A stretch of DNA of 30,130 nucleotides from an uncultured Lachnospiraceae bacterium. Its GTDB lineage: Bacteria > Bacillota > Clostridia > Lachnospirales > Lachnospiraceae. Position numbers and translations under genes: made by a program. Position 1 is the stretch's first letter; each line of letters begins with the position of its first letter. The DNA lies in the NCBI GenBank assembly GCA_910585765.1, contig CAJUES010000044.1, positions 1 through 30,130 on the forward strand, given 5' to 3'. Positions 15,568 through 21,504 of this stretch are shown here, piece by piece. The notes beneath the pieces are model-generated. The model was not told the DNA's origin and ran no database searches. It worked only from the letters and a program-made list of their open reading frames with translations.

Positions 15568-16656
15568 ATGTCCAAGCTACCGATTACAGTGTGCATCATT
15601 GCCAGAAACGAGGAGGAGCACATAGAGCAGTGTCTGAAACATCTGAAAAAATATGACTGGGAGATCGTCGTGACAGACACCGGATCCACGGACCGCACGA
15701 GGGAGATCGCCTGCGAATATGCGGATAAAGTGGTCGATTTTGAGTGGGTAGATGATTTTGCCGCCGCGCGGAATCACTGCGCTTCCTTTGCACAGAACAA
15801 CTGGATCCTGGTGGTCGACTGTGATGAGTATGTCACCAGCGTCGATGTCAGCGCATTGCGGATCCTGATGCAGCGCTATCCGCGCTATGCGGGTGTGATG
15901 CGCCTCACCAACCTGGTTGCGAAGGATAACGGGGAGACCGGGTATGTCTCCGACGATGTGCCGCGCATGTACAACAAAAATTTTTACCAGTATTATTTTC
16001 CGGTTCATGAGCAGATCTGCACGACGGAGTCCGGCAAGAGCATGGATTCGCTGGAGGCATTTCTGCTCCCGATGGAGGTGATCCATCACGGATATGCCAT
16101 GACCGGCGAGGCGATGGAGCGGAAACAGAGGAGAAACCTGGATCTGCTGCAGAAGTTAATCGACCAGGAGGGCGGCAGCGGATATCACTATTTCCAGATG
16201 GGACAGTCGTATTTTGTGCTGGGTGACATGGACAGCGCGATCAGCGCATATGAGAAGGGGCTTGGCATGGCGGACAGCGCGGAGCATGTGTATGTGCCGG
16301 AGCTGATCATGTCGCTGGCAAAAGCGTACTGCCGCAGCGACAGGTTTCCGGATGCGCTGGAACTGCTGGAAAAGTACAATGCAGTCTACAATTCGGCGAA
16401 GTTCACGTATGAGTACGCGAACCTGCTGCGGGAGAACGGCAGGGTCATCAAGGCGCTGATGCTGTATGTCAAAGTGACGACGATGAAGGATCTCGAGACG
16501 CTCGGCGAGAGCCGGCTGTCGTGCTATGCCTACATTGTCGATATCTACAGGGGCATGGGAAACATGGAGATGGCGGAGCTTTTTGACCAGAAGCTCCAGC
16601 AGTGTGTGGCAGAGAGGGAGCGGGTCATAAAGGAGGTGGGGTCTGGCAGGGACTGA
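15568..16656 (+). CDS. Family 2 glycosyltransferase with C-terminal TPR repeats (362 aa), paralog of its neighbour
   Basis: Same architecture as the gene just upstream, and clearly a tandem duplicate: ITVCIIARNEEEHIEQCLKHL, VTDTGSTDRTREIACEYADKVVDFEWVDDFAAARN, DCDE at Asp84/Asp86, HEQIC, HHGYA and TPR-like repeats (DMDSAISAYEKGLGM, DALELLEKYNAVYN). Only 22 bases separate the two genes, so they are one operon. The start at 15568 has GGGGAGAGAGG just upstream. Differences cluster in the acceptor-side half, which fits two enzymes adding successive sugars. Role in flagellin modification is inferred from context only. Confidence 0.9.
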   Translation: MSKLPITVCIIARNEEEHIEQCLKHLKKYDWEIVVTDTGSTDRTREIACEYADKVVDFEWVDDFAAARNHCASFAQNNWILVVDCDEYVTSVDVSALRILMQRYPRYAGVMRLTNLVAKDNGETGYVSDDVPRMYNKNFYQYYFPVHEQICTTESGKSMDSLEAFLLPMEVIHHGYAMTGEAMERKQRRNLDLLQKLIDQEGGSGYHYFQMGQSYFVLGDMDSAISAYEKGLGMADSAEHVYVPELIMSLAKAYCRSDRFPDALELLEKYNAVYNSAKFTYEYANLLRENGRVIKALMLYVKVTTMKDLETLGESRLSCYAYIVDIYRGMGNMEMAELFDQKLQQCVAERERVIKEVGSGRD

Positions 16657-16763
16657 ATTGATCTGAATTCATATTTAATACACACAAAAGCTTGTCAGAT
16701 TACGAGTAAAGTGGCAAATTGCTATAAAACTATATAAATTTACATAAAATTTGAAATAATTAG

Positions 16764-16792
16764 TTGACATAGTCTGACAATTCAGTTACAAT
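16764..16792 (+). promoter_or_regulatory. Sigma-A promoter of the mini-flagellin gene
   Basis: TTGACA (16764-16769), 17-base spacer, TACAAT (16787-16792): close to the vegetative consensus. The gene is therefore read by the housekeeping sigma factor, unlike the sigma-28-driven flagellins around it. Confidence 0.88.
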
Positions 16793-16806
16793 AGAATCAT
16801 TAAGAG

Positions 16807-16828
16807 GGTGACATAATATTATATCACC
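16807..16828 (+). promoter_or_regulatory. Palindrome just after the transcription start (operator or 5' hairpin)
   Basis: GGTGA (16807-16811) and TCACC (16824-16828) bracket the self-complementary ATAATATTAT, giving a 22-base imperfect palindrome at roughly +8 to +29. It could bind a dimeric regulator or fold at the 5' end of the mRNA. Confidence 0.45.
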
Positions 16829-16874
16829 GGCATTAATGTAAAGGATTAACTGTTTTTCACAAGGAGGTATTAGT

Positions 16875-17213
16875 ATGGATATCAAGAGTAGTTTCACCTA
16901 TGACGGCAAGATCGCAAACGAAGCGTACGCGGCGAAGGCAAGCGCAATGATGGCAAGAGAGAACAAGCTCGCGACAGGACAGAAGGTTTCAGAGCCGTCC
17001 TCCGATGCGGCATCGCTCCAGATCAAGTCCAGAACAAGCGAATCCGCAGAGGTGCTCGAGAACATCAACGCGGCATCCAGCGCGGTTGGGGACGTGGCGA
17101 GGGCGGAGGAAATGATCCGCGAGGCAAATCGCCGTATCTTAGAGCAGTCTGGTGATTCCGTGCTCGCACAGGCAAACCAGTCGACAGACGCAGTTACAAA
17201 ACTGTTGGGATAA
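16875..17213 (+). CDS. Mini-flagellin: 112-residue flagellin-like protein lacking the exposed domains
   Basis: The whole protein aligns to the two ends of flagellin joined together. Residues about 30-58 (ENKLATGQKVSEPSSDAASLQIKSRTSES) match the flagellin motif AEKLSSGYKVNRAADDAAGLSISEKMR. Residues about 59-112 (VLENINAASSAVGDV, AEEMIREANRRILEQSG, SVLAQANQSTDAVTKLLG) match the C-terminal helix NVVENTTAAES, TEMVKYSNANIL, SMLAQANQ, LSLLG. Most of D1 and all variable domains are absent, and the first 25 residues are not flagellin-like. It has AAGGAGG, a sigma-A promoter and a terminator of its own, so it looks maintained, not decayed. It could be a filament adaptor, a decoy for FliS/FliW, or a regulator. 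Confidence 0.85.
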   Translation: MDIKSSFTYDGKIANEAYAAKASAMMARENKLATGQKVSEPSSDAASLQIKSRTSESAEVLENINAASSAVGDVARAEEMIREANRRILEQSGDSVLAQANQSTDAVTKLLG

Positions 17214-17226
17214 TACTGATTCGTAT

Positions 17227-17257
17227 AAAAAACCGACGCATTGAGCGTCGGTTTTTT
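17227..17257 (+). terminator. Rho-independent terminator after the mini-flagellin
   Basis: Stem AAAAAACCGACGC/GCGTCGGTTTTTT (17227-17239 with 17245-17257) around a 5-base loop; strong, and usable from both strands. Confidence 0.93.
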
Positions 17258-17293
17258 AATTGTCTAAATTGTGTATATTTTTGCAAAAATATC

Positions 17294-17321
17294 TAATATT
17301 TACATAATGGTTTGCCGATAA
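17294..17321 (+). promoter_or_regulatory. Upstream sigma-28-type promoter of the long flagellin
   Basis: TAAT (17294-17297), 16-base spacer, GCCGATAA (17314-17321). The -10 element is the exact classical motility motif; the -35 is less good than that of the second promoter at 17453. Confidence 0.6.
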
Positions 17322-17452
17322 TTATACTATAGTAAACCGTCACACAGATCATATTCGGCTGGTGGGCTGTGTGACGATCCCTGAAAAGAAGGGAATAGTG
17401 CCGCAGTTGTGCGACAAAAACGAGAAAATTTAGAAAATTTTACATAATAGTC

Positions 17453-17479
17453 TAAATTTTCAGAAAATAAGGCCGATAT
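17453..17479 (+). promoter_or_regulatory. Sigma-28-type promoter of the long flagellin
   Basis: TAAA (17453-17456), 15-base spacer, GCCGATAT (17472-17479): a perfect match to the SigD pattern, about 147 bases before the start codon at 17626. Confidence 0.88.
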
Positions 17480-17484
17480 ATATA

Positions 17485-17502
17485 CTGTAAACGGAGTTAC
17501 GG
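17485..17502 (+). promoter_or_regulatory. GGA-hexaloop hairpin at the 5' end of the flagellin leader (CsrA-type site)
   Basis: Stem CTGTAA/TTACGG (one G-T pair) with loop ACGGAG, placed at the very start of the transcript from the promoter at 17453. Same shape as in the other flagellin leaders. Protein binding is inferred. Confidence 0.5.
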
Positions 17503-17625
17503 AATATATTAACGATAATGAAATTGATCGATTCAAGGGGAATGATCAAAGTAAAATAAAGAAATAAATAATGGGAAAGTTGCTTGGTGAAAGGGATGTC
17601 CTGGGCTGCTAAAGGAGGAGAAATT

Positions 17626-19287
17626 ATGGTAGTACAGCACAATCTTAAAGCTATGAACGCGAACAGAATGTTGAACATCAATACGAATGCGTCAGCGCGT
17701 TCTACAGAAAAACTTTCAAGCGGCTATCGCGTAAACAGGGCGGCAGACGACGCGGCAGGACTCGCGATCTCAGAGAAGATGAGAAAGCAGATCCGTGGTC
17801 TGACACAGGGTTCCCGCAACGCGGAGGACGGCATCTCGGCAGTGCAGACAGCAGAGGGCGCGCTTGCGGAAGTGCAGGATATGCTCCAGAGAATGAACGA
17901 GCTCTGCGTGCAGGCAGCAAACGGTACGAACTCCATTACAGACCGCAAGTATATCCAGGATGAGATCGACCAGCTCGTGACAGAGATGGACAGAATCTCG
18001 GAGACGACCAAGTTCAACGAGACCTATCTGTTGAAGGGTGACGATACACAGCCGGAAAATCTGGTACATACATTCAACTATATCAAGGGCGACGAGATCG
18101 ACCAGACAGGACAGTCCAAGGTTGTGAACAGCTCAGGTGCAAAGGTGAAAGTCGATTACAATGGCACGGATAACGTGTATGTTGTCAACGCGGCGAGCAT
18201 CAGTGCTTCCACCGTGAACAATCCGATGTCGGCAGATGTTGTCTCAAAGGGATCTGACTTCACAAAATACTGCGACGCCGGCACAAAAGTAGGCGCAAGT
18301 TCTTCGATCACTGCATTGAAACTGAGTGCGGACTATGCGGTCTTTAAGAATACAAAATTAGATCCGGATGCGCTTGAGATCCAGACAGGTACAAAGAATC
18401 TTGTGAGCAAGGATAATAAAGATGCATACATTTATGATGTAAAGACAAAGAATGTCATTCATGTGAAGGCAGGGGAAGACTTGTCAGCGTACGTGGAAGA
18501 GATTGCAGGCGAGAAGGGCAAGTATACGATGAAAGAGCAGTACAGACTGCTTTACAATGCTAATGAAAAGGCGACAGCAGTTACAGATACTACATTAGGT
18601 CATCCGGGAACAAGTGCAGACAAATTAGAGCCCAAGGATCTCATTGGTGCGGTTTCTGAGAATAAACTTTACAATAAGGACGGCGTTGAAGTGTCAGGTA
18701 TGGGTCTGTACAAATACTTCAACGAGAACGGAGATTACAAGGGAGGTCTGTTCGCAGACAAGGACGCGACATTGAAGATCACAGAGCAGAAAGAGGTAAA
18801 CGGCAAGACCGCATCCCTGTACTTCGGCGGATATATCAGCAACCTGAGCGAGAAAGTGGTAGCGCCGTTGACATTCAACGTGCACGCAGGTTCCGACTCC
18901 GATCTCACCAACAGGATCTCCGCGACGATCGACACAATGTCGGCGGCAGGACTTGGCGTCAACAAGTTGAAGAGCACATCGATCGGTATCGTGGATGAGA
19001 CCGGTGACAATGCGAGAGAGGCGATCGACGTAGTGGGCGAGGCATTGAAGATCGTATCGACACAGCGTTCTATCCTCGGTGCAGTGCAGAACCGTTTAGA
19101 GCACACGATCTCGAACCTGGACAACGTAGTAGAGAACACCACAGCTGCAGAGTCAGCGATCCGCGATACAGACATGGCGGAGGAGATGGTGAAGTTCTCC
19201 AACAACCAGGTGCTCATGCAGGCAGGTCAGTCGATCCTTGCACAGGCAAACCAGGCAAACCAGGGTGTACTCTCACTCCTGCAGTAA
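17626..19287 (+). CDS. fliC: Flagellin, long form (553 aa)
   Basis: Filament subunit with typical ends: MVVQHNLKAMNANRMLNINTN, KLSSGYRVNRAADDAAGLAISEKMR at the N-terminus; NVHAGSDSDLTNR (about 419) to GVLSLLQ at the C-terminus. The variable part, about 140-415, is longer than in the other copies and lacks their paired strand motifs, so it is a different surface domain. C-terminal details (GIVDETGD, VSTQRS) tie it to the remnant at 2741-3241. The start at 17626 follows AAAGGAGGAG; an ATG 14 codons earlier lacks a site and is rejected. Two sigma-28-type promoters and a leader hairpin stand upstream, a terminator downstream. Confidence 0.97.
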   Translation: MVVQHNLKAMNANRMLNINTNASARSTEKLSSGYRVNRAADDAAGLAISEKMRKQIRGLTQGSRNAEDGISAVQTAEGALAEVQDMLQRMNELCVQAANGTNSITDRKYIQDEIDQLVTEMDRISETTKFNETYLLKGDDTQPENLVHTFNYIKGDEIDQTGQSKVVNSSGAKVKVDYNGTDNVYVVNAASISASTVNNPMSADVVSKGSDFTKYCDAGTKVGASSSITALKLSADYAVFKNTKLDPDALEIQTGTKNLVSKDNKDAYIYDVKTKNVIHVKAGEDLSAYVEEIAGEKGKYTMKEQYRLLYNANEKATAVTDTTLGHPGTSADKLEPKDLIGAVSENKLYNKDGVEVSGMGLYKYFNENGDYKGGLFADKDATLKITEQKEVNGKTASLYFGGYISNLSEKVVAPLTFNVHAGSDSDLTNRISATIDTMSAAGLGVNKLKSTSIGIVDETGDNAREAIDVVGEALKIVSTQRSILGAVQNRLEHTISNLDNVVENTTAAESAIRDTDMAEEMVKFSNNQVLMQAGQSILAQANQANQGVLSLLQ

Positions 19288-19343
19288 TAGAGCGTGCAAT
19301 AGGTTTCGTATTCACTCTAACCAACTTAATATACTTACAAAGA

Positions 19344-19372
19344 GAGCCGTCCGAAATTTGGGCGGCTCTTTT
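19344..19372 (+). terminator. Rho-independent terminator after the long flagellin
   Basis: Stem GAGCCGTCC/GGGCGGCTC (19344-19352 with 19360-19368, one G-T pair), 7-base loop, then TTTT. Confidence 0.88.
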
Positions 19373-19377
19373 CCTTT

Positions 19378-19423
19378 GTAACAGTTCGCAGCGGAGTGCG
19401 AAGTCCTGGGCTGAACCGTTACG
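19378..19423. repeat. Palindromic intergenic repeat
   Basis: Arms GTAACAGTTC (19378-19387) and GAACCGTTAC (19413-19422) pair with one mismatch. Inside lies a perfect smaller hairpin TTCGCA/TGCGAA (19385-19390 with 19397-19402). The right side, 19406-19423, recurs inverted at 10403-10420 with one change, so this is a dispersed element of REP or MITE type. Confidence 0.55.
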
Positions 19424-19462
19424 TTCCTTTTGCATTTGGATTGAAATTTATGCTAAAACATA

Positions 19463-19491
19463 TTGACTAAAACGGAAAATAATGTTAAACT
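19463..19491 (+). promoter_or_regulatory. Sigma-A-like promoter of a candidate small RNA
   Basis: TTGACT (19463-19468), 17-base spacer, TAAACT (19486-19491). No coding frame follows; a terminator-like hairpin begins about 60 bases downstream. Confidence 0.6.
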
Positions 19492-19497
19492 GTACAA

Positions 19498-19603
19498 GTA
19501 CTTTCTGGTAGATGATACCATAAGTGTACACAGCTCACTCTAACTATTTAATAATGTAAGCGTGCAGGAAAGAATGATCTTTTCTGCACGCTTATATTAT
19601 TTT
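19498..19603 (+). ncRNA. Candidate small non-coding RNA of about 100 nt
   Basis: A good vegetative promoter (19463-19491) and a 15-bp hairpin AAGCGTGCAGGAAAG/CTTTTCTGCACGCTT with one G-T pair (19558-19572 with 19579-19593), followed by a T-rich tail, enclose about 100 bases without a usable start codon (the ATGs are followed at once by stops). Inside, TGGTA/TACCA forms a small hairpin. The next gene lies on the other strand, so this is not a leader of a + gene. The ends are estimates. I do not recognise a known RNA family. Confidence 0.45.
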
Positions 19604-19664
19604 CCTCAGATCAATTGTGACCGCAGCGCTTTGACGCCATCGTACCGATGGCGGTAACGATCTT

Positions 19665-20129
19665 TCAGACATGCTGCAGCATAAATACCTGTTTCTGTGA
19701 TTCAGGAACCTCGCTGATCGCCTTGTCCAGCTCGAGGGATTCCTTGTATTCGTTGAGACGGCTGATGATTTCCGGGTTGTTGATGTCCTCCTTGTTGATG
19801 ACCTGGCGGATGTAGTAGTAAACCAGCAGCTGCAGATCCGTCAGATGGAGGTACATCGGATGGGTGTCGATCTCCTGGCAGAGTGCGCGGAGACCGTCAA
19901 GCTGATCGTGTATGGGATCGATGGCGATCGAGATCTGATCTGTGGTGACGATCAGGCGTTCCTTGTATTCGGTGATACGGCAAACTTCCTCCACACTGGG
20001 ACGGTTGATCCTGGACAGGCGCGCGAGTTCCTTGTCGCAGTGCTCTACGCCTTCCAGCAGTTTGAACATTTTATTGTATGCATTGCACAGCGTTTGCAGT
20101 AAATTCTCATATTTCTGCCGATATTCCAT
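19665..20129 (-). CDS. Helical protein of unknown function under a sigma-28 promoter (154 aa)
   Basis: The protein is mainly helical and charged (MEYRQKYENLLQTLCNAYNKMFKLLEGV, EVCRITEYKERLIVTTDQI, INNPEIISRLNEYKESLELDKAISEV), has no membrane segment, and ends in QKQVFMLQHV. I recognise no named family. Size, helix content and the EYKERLIVTTDQI region loosely recall FlgN/FliT-type export chaperones. GAGGAGG stands before ATG, and a sigma-28-type promoter lies 45-71 bases upstream, so it is made with the late flagellar proteins. It stands alone, divergent from the glycosyltransferase at 20330. Possible jobs are a chaperone, a flagellin modifier subunit or a filament regulator; none is shown. 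Confidence 0.85.
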   Translation of the reverse strand: MEYRQKYENLLQTLCNAYNKMFKLLEGVEHCDKELARLSRINRPSVEEVCRITEYKERLIVTTDQISIAIDPIHDQLDGLRALCQEIDTHPMYLHLTDLQLLVYYYIRQVINKEDINNPEIISRLNEYKESLELDKAISEVPESQKQVFMLQHV

Positions 20130-20173
20130 ATGAATCCTCCTCGAATTATTTACATAATAATACTACATAAGTT

Positions 20174-20200
20174 ATATCGTCAGAATATTCTGAAAACTTA
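20174..20200 (-). promoter_or_regulatory. Sigma-28-type promoter of the 154-aa gene
   Basis: On the - strand TAAG (20200-20197), 15-base spacer, GACGATAT (20181-20174). The -10 is identical to that of the flaG promoter at 10496-10503. Confidence 0.72.
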
Positions 20201-20263
20201 ACCTTTTGCGGCACATATTTCACCACAATATTATTGATCATTCGATATTTTTTCAAGAAATAG

Positions 20264-20292
20264 TTGAGAAATTATGTAAAGTTCGTTACAAT
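20264..20292 (+). promoter_or_regulatory. Sigma-A-like promoter of the third glycosyltransferase
   Basis: TTGAGA (20264-20269), 17-base spacer, TACAAT (20287-20292), about 37 bases before the start codon at 20330. Its position also argues against any earlier start of that gene. Confidence 0.75.
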
Positions 20293-20329
20293 GATATCAG
20301 GCAAAAATATGATATCATGGAGGATGCGT

Positions 20330-21424
20330 ATGAAATTCAGTTTATGCATGATTGTGAAAAATGAGTCTGCAATATTGCGGGACTGTCTTGATTCCCTGAA
20401 AGACATTATGGACGAGATCATCATAGTGGACACCGGCTCCACAGATGACACCAGGAAGATCGCGGCGGAGTACACGCCGTATCTGTATGATTATGTGTGG
20501 AACGATGATTTTGCGGCTGCCAGAAATTTTGCTTTCTCAAAGGCGACCGGGGATTACATCTACTCGGCGGACGCTGACGAGGTGTTGGACCGCGAAAATC
20601 AGGACAAGTTCAAAGCGCTAAAGCGCGCGATGCTGCCCGAGGTGGAGATCGTGCAGATGATCTATGTGACGGAACAGATCAACCATCCGACAGAAAATTT
20701 TGCGCGGGATCTGCGCCCCAAGCTTTTTAAGCGGCTTAGGGAGTTTACGTGGATCGAGCCGATCCATGAGACAGTGAACGTCAATCCGGTCATCTACGAC
20801 AGTGATATCGAGATCCACCACCGCCCTCAGGGCAGCCACAGCACCAGGGATTTCGGGGTGTTTGAGAAGATCATTGCAGAGCGCGGTGAGCTCTCTGACC
20901 GCCTGATGGGAATGTATCTGAGAGAGCTTTACAAGGCGGGGACGGAGGAGGAGCTAAAGACGGCGGAAGGCTTCTTCGAGCGGTCGCTGGTAGGGAAGCG
21001 CGCGGAGGGAAAAGAGCTGCTGTGCCGCCAGATGATCGCTGTGCTGTTAAAGATCTACAGGATAGCGGACGACCCGGTCAGCATATTGAGGATCGCCCTG
21101 AGCGAGGAGGCGACGATACCGTCGGCGGAGATGTGCATGGAGCTCGGATACTTCTTTATGAAGAAAGAGGATTTCGAGGAGGCGGCGAAGTGGTTCCACA
21201 GGGCGGGCTACGACTGCGAGAGTGAGATCGACGTGGCGAGCAGCGGTACGTCTGCCTTCATGGCGCTGGCGCTGTGCTGCAGGAAACTTGCCAAGTCGCC
21301 GAGGACAAAGGCACTGCCGCAGCGGGAGTACGAACAGGAATGCGCGAGGCTGACAGAGCAGGCTGCCGAGTACGAACAGCTTGCGAGGGACTGGAAACCG
21401 GTGGAGCCAAAACTATTTGATTAG
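20330..21424 (+). CDS. Family 2 glycosyltransferase with helical C-terminal repeats (364 aa)
   Basis: GT-A fold sugar transferase: FSLCMIVKNESAILRDCLDSL, IIVDTGSTDDTRKIAAEY, WNDDFAAARNFAF, and the metal-binding DADE (Asp81, Asp83). PIHE near residue 145 and the HHRPQGSHS motif follow. The C-terminal part (about 185-364) is helical, TPR-like (LKTAEGFFERSLVGKR, FEEAAKWFHRAGYDC). It is related to, but clearly diverged from, the pair at 14472-16656. The start is set by GGAGG (20319-20323) and by the promoter at 20264-20292. It precedes UDP-galactopyranose mutase by 80 bases on the same strand, so it may be a galactofuranosyltransferase, perhaps for flagellin; both points are inference. Confidence 0.9.
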   Translation: MKFSLCMIVKNESAILRDCLDSLKDIMDEIIIVDTGSTDDTRKIAAEYTPYLYDYVWNDDFAAARNFAFSKATGDYIYSADADEVLDRENQDKFKALKRAMLPEVEIVQMIYVTEQINHPTENFARDLRPKLFKRLREFTWIEPIHETVNVNPVIYDSDIEIHHRPQGSHSTRDFGVFEKIIAERGELSDRLMGMYLRELYKAGTEEELKTAEGFFERSLVGKRAEGKELLCRQMIAVLLKIYRIADDPVSILRIALSEEATIPSAEMCMELGYFFMKKEDFEEAAKWFHRAGYDCESEIDVASSGTSAFMALALCCRKLAKSPRTKALPQREYEQECARLTEQAAEYEQLARDWKPVEPKLFD

Positions 21425-21446
21425 CCAGTAAGTTAATTCATGTTAA

Positions 21447-21482
21447 TTAATATAGAAGCAATTGTTAATATAGAAGCAATTG
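21447..21482 (+). repeat. Perfect 18-bp tandem duplication before glf
   Basis: TTAATATAGAAGCAATTG occurs twice head to tail (21447-21464, 21465-21482), ending 22 bases before the glf start. It looks like a recent slippage product in the short leader. Confidence 0.9.
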
Positions 21483-21504
21483 GGATCAGTTAGGAGAACA
21501 GACA

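Noticed and set aside
14475..15698. A 407-codon open frame antisense to the tandem glycosyltransferases
   Set aside because: It spans two real genes and their gap on the other strand; its composition is typical of a shadow frame and no start signal is seen.
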